From an uncultured Cocleimonas sp. (GTDB lineage Bacteria; Pseudomonadota; Gammaproteobacteria; Thiotrichales; Thiotrichaceae): a DNA stretch of 7,099 nucleotides. Positions 1 to 5,459 of the stretch are shown here, in pieces (positions within the stretch are counted from its first letter, which is position 1; every line of letters begins with the position of its first letter). A program made the translations under genes and the position numbers. Location: assembly GCA_937974135.1 (NCBI GenBank), contig CALJIH010000209.1, positions 1-7,099 on the forward strand, given 5' to 3'. A model generated the notes under the pieces. That model was not told the origin of the DNA and ran no database searches. It saw only the letters and a list, made by a program, of their open reading frames with translations.

Positions 1-738
1 TTTCACGATGGATAAACTTTCAGCGTGTTCACTACCCGGAAAGCCAGTAATTTTTTCATCGGTTAATAAGCCTTGGGCATCTCGTAACATCAAGCGTGAT
101 AATGGTGTATATGACCAATGCCATTTCTCCTCATTGTAACCCGTAGGGCGCTGCGCGTTTTTAGCCGTATAAGGCCTATGATAACCATACTTATGCGCAT
201 TAGCGTTCATCCAATTAAAAAGCTTTAGGCCTTGTCCGTAAGTAAACCAACTATTCTTAAAGCTGTTTAAATCAATTTCTGTACCCCAATGGTGTCTAGA
301 AGTACCAGGCATTGAATTAAATCGAAGAATATTCTGAACACGCTTTTTGGTATTAGGAAAACTCTTACGTTTTTCACGCCATTTTCTATCCCATATCCAC
401 GATTGGTATTTAAAGTTACGGGTAGCAGATCTGATTATTAGATTAACGTTGTCCTTACGTGCCGCTGCATGCATGCGCTTAAACGCTTCATAAGCTTCTT
501 GACGAAGGTAATAGCCTTTTCTATTCGCATATACGCTATCTACTTCTACAAAGCCTTGATGTGTTTTTGGGTTGAATTTACCCGTTAGATATTTTTCAAC
601 TTCTTGGGCAGAAATAGTATTCGCTACTTTTTGCGCCTTAACATCAGCAGATGCTGTGAACGCGAACAACAGTAAACATGCTATAAAACAAGCTATAGCT
701 ATGGTGTTATTATTTTTGGTTGACCACTGTTTTATCAT
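1..738 (-). CDS. Secreted LAS-type (M15B/VanY-like) D-alanyl-D-alanine carboxypeptidase, C-terminus cut by window edge
   Basis: The reading frame from the ATG at 738-736 stays open for 246 codons to the left edge, so the 3' end is missing. Residues 1-31 look like a Sec signal peptide: a Lys near the start, a hydrophobic core at about 13-27 and an Ala-Ser-Ala cleavage site before Asp32. The mature part carries the zinc-peptidase signature SRHHWGTEID (147-156), matching SxHxxGxxxD with H149 and D156 as zinc ligands. EKWHWSY (204-210) supplies the catalytic Glu204 and third ligand His207. Enzymes of this family trim the terminal D-Ala from peptidoglycan stem peptides in the periplasm. The start lies 2 bases after the stop of the aminopropyltransferase gene and lacks a strong Shine-Dalgarno sequence, which points to translational coupling. 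The exact peptide substrate (tetra- or pentapeptide) cannot be told from sequence. The family assignment is firm. Confidence 0.88.
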   Translation of the reverse strand, partial: MIKQWSTKNNNTIAIACFIACLLLFAFTASADVKAQKVANTISAQEVEKYLTGKFNPKTHQGFVEVDSVYANRKGYYLRQEAYEAFKRMHAAARKDNVNLIIRSATRNFKYQSWIWDRKWREKRKSFPNTKKRVQNILRFNSMPGTSRHHWGTEIDLNSFKNSWFTYGQGLKLFNWMNANAHKYGYHRPYTAKNAQRPTGYNEEKWHWSYTPLSRLMLRDAQGLLTDEKITGFPGSEHAESLSIVK

Positions 739-740
739 TG

Positions 741-2273
741 TTAGATCTTTAAATCTTCAAGGTAAAGTTGATACAGCTTAGGTTCCAATATCGAATTCAC
801 TGGAACTTCAATTTTTTGTGTATCTTTCGCAAATACCATTGCAGCCCGCATGATTTCATTGCTTATGTATTTAGTGTCCACATTTATCTTAAAGTTCGTA
901 GGGATTTTTTGATTTACACTAGCTATATTAAAACCCCAAATACCAAACGACGGAATGGTGACGTGATAACTCAAGGTATCATCATAAACCGCATCTAGCG
1001 TCTTTTCTATGCCCCAAAACGTTCTATGCGTGAAAAATGGTGATGAACTCTGTGAGACAACGATACCATTTTCGGTCATGCGTTTACGAATCATGGTATA
1101 AAACTCGCGTGAATAGAGTTTATTCAGTGCCTCATTATGTGGATCAGGCATATCAATGATTACTCTATCATAGAGAATGCCAGCCTGATTGATAAAACTA
1201 AAAGCATCCGCATTAAATACGGTGACTTTATCGTTGGCAAAACTGTTTTGATTAAGCTTTGTTATCATTGCTAATGATGAGCTAATTCTTGTCATTTCAG
1301 GATCGATATCAACAAGATGAACCAGTTTTACATCATCATATTTGAGTACTTCCCGTATCGCCAAACCATCTCCACCCCCCAAAATAAGAATATTTTTTCT
1401 TTTGCCATGAATACTCATCATCGGATGCACTAGAGATTCGTGATAGCGATATTCATCTCTTGATGAAAATTGAATATGCCCATCAATATAGAGGCGTTGT
1501 TCTTTGGTAGCTGGCGATTGTGTGACAACGATGCGTTGGTAAGGCGTTTGTTTTTTATAAATAATCTGATCGAAGTACAAATGTTGCTCTGCAAAACTAC
1601 TTAAACGCGTGCCAAAAACGGTGAAAGTGGTCAACATAAGCATCACAGCTACTGCAATAAATGTCATTAACCTTGGATGTTTGAGAAAATCACGAAAGAA
1701 ATAAATATTGATTAAGGCTGTGATTATATTAATTAGGCCAATCGCAAAAGACGATTTTAACAAACCCAAGTGCGGTAATAAGAATAATGGAAACGCGACT
1801 GCTCCAATCAAACCACCGATGTAATCTAGTGACATCACATTAGCGATTGAATCTTTCATCGACTGTTTATGCGAAAGTACATTCATTAATAGTGGTATTT
1901 CCATACCTACTAAAGCACCTATGATAAATATCAAACAAAACATCACTGTGCTGTATAACGAATGTACATAGGGAAATGCTAAAATTAAGAGCAAGCTTGA
2001 AATTCCACCAAAAAAAGAAATAGCTATTTCTACATTGATAAAATTTTGAATCAAATTTTCAGAAAGTAGTTTTGACAGATAAGAACCAACACCCATAGCG
2101 AACATAAACAAACCAATAGTCAGCGAAAATTGGTAAACGCTATTTCCCAATAAATAACTCGATACCGTACCTATAATTAGCTGGTAAGCGATACCACACA
2201 AAGCCACAATAAGAATTGAAAAAAGTAAAATTGCGGCTTGTTGTTTACTGAGTGTCGAATAAGAAGGTGTCAC
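741..2273 (-). CDS. Membrane-fused spermidine synthase-like polyamine aminopropyltransferase
   Basis: This 510-residue protein has two parts. Residues about 12-222 hold roughly seven hydrophobic segments (near 14-34, 46-66, 83-103, 107-128, 143-165, 170-192 and 203-222). Residues about 235-450 form a Rossmann-type spermidine synthase domain. Visible motifs are PYQRIVV (244-250), LYIDGHIQFS (261-270), DEYRYHE (273-279), the cofactor loop GGGDG (299-303), VDIDPEM (321-327) and IIDMPDP (372-378) with acidic residues D374 and D377. Soluble SpeE usually reads GPA after the last motif; here it is HNEALNKLYS, as in membrane-fused relatives. The expected reaction moves an aminopropyl group from decarboxylated S-adenosylmethionine to an amine at the inner membrane; the acceptor is unknown. 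The start is GTG at 2273: an in-frame stop lies five codons upstream and later ATGs would remove membrane helices. No clear Shine-Dalgarno sequence precedes it. A terminator separates it from the gene upstream. Confidence 0.88.
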   Translation of the reverse strand: MTPSYSTLSKQQAAILLFSILIVALCGIAYQLIIGTVSSYLLGNSVYQFSLTIGLFMFAMGVGSYLSKLLSENLIQNFINVEIAISFFGGISSLLLILAFPYVHSLYSTVMFCLIFIIGALVGMEIPLLMNVLSHKQSMKDSIANVMSLDYIGGLIGAVAFPLFLLPHLGLLKSSFAIGLINIITALINIYFFRDFLKHPRLMTFIAVAVMLMLTTFTVFGTRLSSFAEQHLYFDQIIYKKQTPYQRIVVTQSPATKEQRLYIDGHIQFSSRDEYRYHESLVHPMMSIHGKRKNILILGGGDGLAIREVLKYDDVKLVHLVDIDPEMTRISSSLAMITKLNQNSFANDKVTVFNADAFSFINQAGILYDRVIIDMPDPHNEALNKLYSREFYTMIRKRMTENGIVVSQSSSPFFTHRTFWGIEKTLDAVYDDTLSYHVTIPSFGIWGFNIASVNQKIPTNFKINVDTKYISNEIMRAAMVFAKDTQKIEVPVNSILEPKLYQLYLEDLKI

Positions 2274-2320
2274 AGGAATATGTTTTTAGGTACGTTGTAG
2301 TAAAAATGTTTATCTAATTG

Positions 2321-2352
2321 AAATAAAAATGCCCTCTGAATTAAGAGGGCAT
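2321..2352 (-). terminator. Intrinsic terminator after the small anchored protein gene
   Basis: A perfect 9-bp inverted repeat (ATGCCCTCT at 2329-2337 and AGAGGGCAT at 2344-2352) encloses a 6-base loop. Read on the minus strand, the stem is followed by TTTTATTT. It starts 18 bases after the stop of the 2371-2937 gene. It should end most transcripts there, so the aminopropyltransferase gene depends on read-through or on its own promoter in the remaining 50 bases, where I see no convincing one. Confidence 0.85.
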
Positions 2353-2370
2353 GGTCGAAGTTAGTTTCGT

Positions 2371-2937
2371 TTATTTGCCACGAGAGTGGCTTCCAGAACC
2401 TGCACGTCTTCTAGCACTTGGGGTTCCTTTTTTGGTTGCTCTTCGAGCAGCAGGGTTAGTACCTGTCGCGCGTTGACGACTTAACATGCTGCCAAGCATA
2501 TATCCCATTAGTAAACCTGAGCCAGAAAATCCACTTTGACGTGATTCTTCTTGATTAGTCGCAATTAATTGATTGTTTTGGCCATCAACTTCCATCATAA
2601 ATAAACTATCTTCACCTGGATCTTGTTTACCATTAGCATTCAAATCATCAAAGCTTAATAGCGAACCATTTTCACGAGCTCTGGTTCCTAGTGTGCTGGC
2701 ATGTAGTGGTGGTTCCGCAGCATTTAAACTGTCGTTATATTTTTCAGCAAATTTTTCTAAGGCATTGTCCTCATTCACATCTGGAGTATTTTCAAAATTA
2801 TTAGCGGTATCAGAGGCAACGCCTAAAATACGATCTAATTGCGCCGTACTTTCACTATTACCTCCCCCACTTAAAAACATATTGACTAAAACGACCGCAA
2901 AAACTGCAAATATAATGAATTTTAAATTGTTAAACAT
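2371..2937 (-). CDS. Small membrane-anchored protein of unknown function with a DxNxNGxxD loop and basic tail
   Basis: I do not recognise this 188-residue protein. Residues 7-23 form one hydrophobic segment with few charges before it, either an N-terminal anchor or an uncleaved signal; no lipobox or obvious cleavage site is visible. A polar, acidic stretch (about 27-90) follows. DLNANGKQDPGED (98-110) matches the calcium-loop pattern DxNxNGxxDxGE known from EF-hand-like, dockerin-like and SdrD B-type repeats, but it is present only once. A Gly/Met-rich stretch (about 136-152) could be a short membrane or oligomerisation segment. The last 35 residues are rich in Arg, Lys, Ser and Gly and are probably disordered. 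The ATG at 2937 is preceded by AGGTG with 6-base spacing. The gene begins 34 bases after the acetyltransferase stop and ends just before a terminator, so it is the last gene of the speD unit. A role with polyamines is suggested by position only. Confidence 0.72.
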   Translation of the reverse strand: MFNNLKFIIFAVFAVVLVNMFLSGGGNSESTAQLDRILGVASDTANNFENTPDVNEDNALEKFAEKYNDSLNAAEPPLHASTLGTRARENGSLLSFDDLNANGKQDPGEDSLFMMEVDGQNNQLIATNQEESRQSGFSGSGLLMGYMLGSMLSRQRATGTNPAARRATKKGTPSARRRAGSGSHSRGK

Positions 2938-2943
2938 GTATTA

Positions 2944-2948
2944 CACCT
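2944..2948 (-). promoter_or_regulatory. Shine-Dalgarno for the small anchored protein
   Basis: AGGTG on the minus strand lies 6 bases before the ATG at 2937. It is the clearest ribosome-binding site in the speD unit and supports this start. Confidence 0.6.
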
Positions 2949-2971
2949 ATAAAAAATAATTGATCAGATTG

Positions 2972-3760
2972 CTATAAAACGTAAGTAAAATGATCTTCAT
3001 GAACACCATCTTCGAAGTAATCGTAAAGTGTTCCTGAATGTTTAAAACCAGATGCTATCAGAGTTTCACTTACCTTGCTGTAGTTTTGCGGAAAAGACAA
3101 AAATATCGCACGTGCCTCGTCTTTTCGAGCTTGTTGAATACCGATACTTACATCTTTATTTGTAAAAACGGCATCGCCTTCCTCATGCCAGCCAAAGCTA
3201 TATGCGCCATCGGTATCGGCAATTTCAAAGATGGCATTAAACTGTACTGGGCAATCTTGCATAGGAACATCGTTAGCTAAAGATGAAGATTCTCTTAAAC
3301 GTAAACTCAAGATCGTTTGTGCTTCATCTTCATCATAGTAATCCTTATGGATAATTTGTTCTTTAAAGCCAAGAGATTTATATAAATGTAAAGCAGCAGC
3401 ATAAATAGCACCGTCCTCTTCATCAACATAATCACTGACTTTCACAAATAACATACGCCCATTTTTATCTTTTAAATGTTGAATTAATTCATTCAACATT
3501 ATTCGGCCATTTCCTTGATTAGCGTAATCATCATGCACATAGGTCCATTCTAGCCAATAAGTATCATCACAAGCTGGTGGCATTGCATAACCAGTAACAC
3601 CTATGATTCTGCCATTCGCTTCCATGACAAAATTATCCATAATGCCACCAATTTCTTGATAGCAGGCAAGCGCTTCTTCTGCGTCATCTTCGTCTTGTGA
3701 TTCGATAACTTCGAATACAGGACGAATATCTTCTGGTTGCATTTCTCTTAAATGATTCAT
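2972..3760 (-). CDS. GNAT-family N-acetyltransferase with a C-terminal degenerate second GNAT-like half
   Basis: The 262-residue reading uses the ATG at 3760, 19 bases after the speD stop. A GTG at 3802 in the same frame would add 14 residues and overlap speD, but the sequence MNHLREMQPEDI looks like a natural GNAT N-terminus. Residues 1-155 form the GNAT domain: an acyl-CoA-binding motif A region at 73-90 (TYVHDDYANQGNGRIML, with Ala80 where Arg or Gln is usual), beta strand MLFVKVSD (103-110), and the closing LYKSLGF (126-132) followed by DYYDEDEAQTILSLRL. Residues about 174-262 end in a similar pattern, ASGFKHSGTLYDYFEDG (236-252) and HFTYVL, which suggests a second, degenerate GNAT-like half. 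The protein is very acidic and has no signal peptide, so it should be cytoplasmic. GNAT enzymes move an acetyl group from acetyl-CoA to an amine. Placement directly behind speD makes a polyamine or related amine the likeliest substrate, by inference only. Confidence 0.8.
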   Translation of the reverse strand: MNHLREMQPEDIRPVFEVIESQDEDDAEEALACYQEIGGIMDNFVMEANGRIIGVTGYAMPPACDDTYWLEWTYVHDDYANQGNGRIMLNELIQHLKDKNGRMLFVKVSDYVDEEDGAIYAAALHLYKSLGFKEQIIHKDYYDEDEAQTILSLRLRESSSLANDVPMQDCPVQFNAIFEIADTDGAYSFGWHEEGDAVFTNKDVSIGIQQARKDEARAIFLSFPQNYSKVSETLIASGFKHSGTLYDYFEDGVHEDHFTYVL

Positions 3761-3779
3761 AGTTGAATAAGCCTGAATA

Positions 3780-4223
3780 TTATTCTGCAAGCATCTTGCC
3801 ACGAAGATGCTCTGTGACGGTTATTTTATCGGTATTGAAAGCATCTTTAAATACTGGGATAGCATTGTGCGGTTGGGTTTCACCACACATAAAAATATCT
3901 AACGCAGCATAATCGCGTTCTGGCCACGTATGAATACTGATATGTGATTCTGCTAATACTGCCACACCAGAAACACCTCCGTTGGGAGTGAAATGATGCA
4001 AATGGATATGTAGTAACGTTGCTCCACTTTTATCTACCGCAGTTCGTAAGGCTTGCTCGATATGATCTAGATCATCTAAATGTTTGGCATCCCAACAGTC
4101 TAATAAAATATGAGTGCCAGCAAAATCATAACCGTCACAAGTCATAAATAAATCTTGTGATTTATCATCATCAACGTAGGTTGGCCAATCTGGTAATTTT
4201 GATTTATTAGATGTGTTCGACAT
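3780..4223 (-). CDS. speD: S-adenosylmethionine decarboxylase proenzyme, short class 1B type
   Basis: The 147-residue protein is the single-gene prokaryotic AdoMet decarboxylase, which removes CO2 from S-adenosylmethionine to give the aminopropyl donor for spermidine synthesis. The proenzyme cleaves itself between Glu92 and Ser93 in LAESHISIHTWPE (90-102), and Ser93 becomes the pyruvoyl cofactor. His98 and Cys113 (in DIFMCGE) sit 5 and 20 residues after that serine. This is the same spacing as the Ser63/His68/Cys83 set known from the Thermotoga maritima enzyme, so all processing and catalytic residues are present. The N-terminus carries about 30 extra residues before the conserved GTHILLDCWDA (36-46). 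The ATG at 4223 has only a weak ribosome-binding site. It is the first gene of a minus-strand unit with the acetyltransferase and the small anchored protein, and it would feed the aminopropyltransferase further downstream. Confidence 0.95.
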   Translation of the reverse strand: MSNTSNKSKLPDWPTYVDDDKSQDLFMTCDGYDFAGTHILLDCWDAKHLDDLDHIEQALRTAVDKSGATLLHIHLHHFTPNGGVSGVAVLAESHISIHTWPERDYAALDIFMCGETQPHNAIPVFKDAFNTDKITVTEHLRGKMLAE

Positions 4224-4254
4224 TAAATATCTGTTATGAGTTGTTATATTAGAG

Positions 4255-4260
4255 ATTATA
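4255..4260 (-). promoter_or_regulatory. speD: Candidate -10 box for speD
   Basis: A perfect TATAAT on the minus strand lies 32 bases upstream of the speD ATG and directly beside the long hairpin. A matching -35 is not visible: at 17-base spacing the sequence is AAAGTA inside the hairpin. The call therefore rests on the -10 alone. Confidence 0.4.
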
Positions 4261-4263
4261 GTG

Positions 4264-4330
4264 AAAAGACACCCCCCTACTTTTGAGCTGTTTTGAGATA
4301 AAACAGTAAAAAGTGGGGGGGTGTCCTTTT
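4264..4330 (-). terminator. Long two-part hairpin between htpX and speD, probable htpX terminator
   Basis: The outer arms 4268-4284 and 4309-4325 pair over 17 positions, including a run of six C against G. Beyond one unpaired C at 4326, AAAA (4264-4267) and TTTT (4327-4330) extend the stem by 4 bp. An inner 7-bp stem, CTGTTTT (4288-4294) with AAAACAG (4300-4306), closes a GAGAT loop. On the minus strand the stem is followed by TTTT, three bases beyond the htpX stop side, fitting an intrinsic terminator. The flanking A and T tracts would allow it to act in both directions. The single imperfect outer pair (4278/4315) is G-U in plus-strand RNA and A-C in minus-strand RNA. Confidence 0.7.
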
Positions 4331-4332
4331 AT

Positions 4333-5244
4333 CTAGTATTTAGCGTTTTGTAATGCAGCAATACGTTCTTCTAACGGTGGATGCGTCATGAATAACTTTT
4401 TCATGCCATCTCCTAAACCACCAGCAATTCCAAATGCTGCCATCTCGCCTGGTAAGTCATGCGGTTGATTCACTTGTTGCAATTTTTGTAAAGCTGCGAT
4501 CATCTTTTCGCGGCCAGCTAGATCAGCGCCCCCTTTATCCGCATGGAACTCTCGATAACGAGAGAACCACATGACAACAATATTCGCTAAGAAACCTAAT
4601 AATACTTGTGCCACCATAGAGACTATAAAGTACGTTGCCCCGTAGCTGCTGCCTCCACCTTGTCTGTTGCCAGACATAATCGAATTCACCAAATGCGCAA
4701 TCACTCGAGAGAAGAAGATAACAAAGGTATTCATAATACCTTGTAACAAGGTTTGGGTAACCATATCGCCATTGGCGACATGGGCTATCTCATGACCTAA
4801 AACTGCTTCAACTTCATCTGCAGTCATGTGATCAAGTAAACCGGTACTTACGGCAACAAGTGCGTTGTTTTTTCTCGCGCCTGTGGCGAATGCATTGGGT
4901 TCATTGGCATGGAAGATGCCAACATCAGGCATATCAATGCCGACTTTTTCAGCTTGGCGTTGTACCACATTAAATAACCAACGTTCTTGCTTCGAGGTTG
5001 GATTTTCAATTAGTTGCACGCCCATGCTTTTTATCGCTGAGCCTTTCGACATCAACAAGCTAATAAAAGAGCCTGCAAAACCCAAAACAAGCGACATTAC
5101 AGCGATATAACCAAAACCCGCAGGTAATCCCATTGCCATGAAGTATTCGGTTAAACCAAAGGTTGCATCCAGTACATTCCAGACTAAACCTAATACCGCA
5201 ACAACAGCAAAGTTTGTAATTAATAACAAACCAATTCTTTTCAC
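4333..5244 (-). CDS. htpX: Membrane zinc metalloprotease HtpX
   Basis: The 303-residue protein matches the usual length of proteobacterial HtpX, a peptidase family M48 protease that degrades misfolded inner-membrane proteins under envelope or heat stress. Two N-terminal hydrophobic segments (about 7-25 and 40-64) are followed by a cytoplasmic catalytic region with the zinc motif HEIAH (151-155), two more hydrophobic segments (about 162-185 and 204-227), and YREFHAD (230-236), in which Glu232 is the expected third zinc ligand. The C-terminal THPPLEERIAAL is typical of the family. All catalytic residues are present. Translation starts at GTG 5244, supported by GAGGA on the minus strand 7 bases before it. 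The gene stands alone: the gene beyond its start is divergent and a strong hairpin follows its stop. I saw no convincing heat-shock or Cpx-type site. Confidence 0.96.
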   Translation of the reverse strand: MKRIGLLLITNFAVVAVLGLVWNVLDATFGLTEYFMAMGLPAGFGYIAVMSLVLGFAGSFISLLMSKGSAIKSMGVQLIENPTSKQERWLFNVVQRQAEKVGIDMPDVGIFHANEPNAFATGARKNNALVAVSTGLLDHMTADEVEAVLGHEIAHVANGDMVTQTLLQGIMNTFVIFFSRVIAHLVNSIMSGNRQGGGSSYGATYFIVSMVAQVLLGFLANIVVMWFSRYREFHADKGGADLAGREKMIAALQKLQQVNQPHDLPGEMAAFGIAGGLGDGMKKLFMTHPPLEERIAALQNAKY

Positions 5245-5251
5245 TTTATTT

Positions 5252-5256
5252 TCCTC
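5252..5256 (-). promoter_or_regulatory. htpX: Shine-Dalgarno that fixes the GTG start of htpX
   Basis: GAGGA on the minus strand with 7-base spacing supports GTG at 5244 as the start. The following residues, MKRIGLLL, match the usual HtpX N-terminus. Confidence 0.7.
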
Positions 5257-5280
5257 AAATAAAATTAATCAATTAACCTA

Positions 5281-5309
5281 AATATTGGGTCAATTATGAC
5301 GTAATTCAA
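5281..5309 (-). promoter_or_regulatory. htpX: Candidate sigma-70-like promoter for htpX
   Basis: On the minus strand TTGAAT (5309-5304) and AATATT (5286-5281) are separated by 17 bases, each matching 4 of 6 consensus positions. The surrounding 5245-5459 region is very AT-rich, so chance matches are expected and the call is weak. Confidence 0.28.
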
Positions 5310-5447
5310 GTGCTTAGTTAACCATTAAAGTATTAGCATAGTATTTAGAAAAGTTGATAGATTATTAAATAAAACTTGGGTAAATCATTTCTTTTGGACT
5401 GTCACTTTTGGCTTAGATTGTTAACATAACATTCACTAAATTCGTAT

Positions 5448-5453
5448 AAAGGG
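5448..5453 (+). promoter_or_regulatory. Shine-Dalgarno that fixes the GTG start of the aminotransferase
   Basis: AAAGGG lies 6 bases before GTG 5460. An in-frame stop at 5427-5429 excludes any start further upstream than that point, and no ATG lies between. Confidence 0.65.
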
Positions 5454-5459
5454 AAACTT

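Noticed and set aside
572..998. Short plus-strand open frames antisense to the carboxypeptidase and aminopropyltransferase genes.
   Set aside because: They lie opposite genes with intact catalytic motifs and have no recognisable features of their own.
2573..2959. A 128-codon open frame on the plus strand, antisense to the small anchored protein gene.
   Set aside because: It mirrors the minus-strand gene, which has a Shine-Dalgarno sequence, an N-terminal hydrophobic segment and a following terminator. The plus-strand product shows no family motif.
5263..5293. TTGACC at 5293-5288 on the minus strand as a -35 box for htpX.
   Set aside because: At 17 or 18 bases the partner sequences GATTAA and ATTAAT lack the key -10 positions.
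5354..5450. Promoter-like pieces upstream of the aminotransferase: TTGATA (5354-5359), TTGTTA (5418-5423) and TATAAA (5445-5450).
   Set aside because: No pair has acceptable spacing, and TATAAA overlaps the Shine-Dalgarno sequence. The region is too AT-rich for such matches to count.
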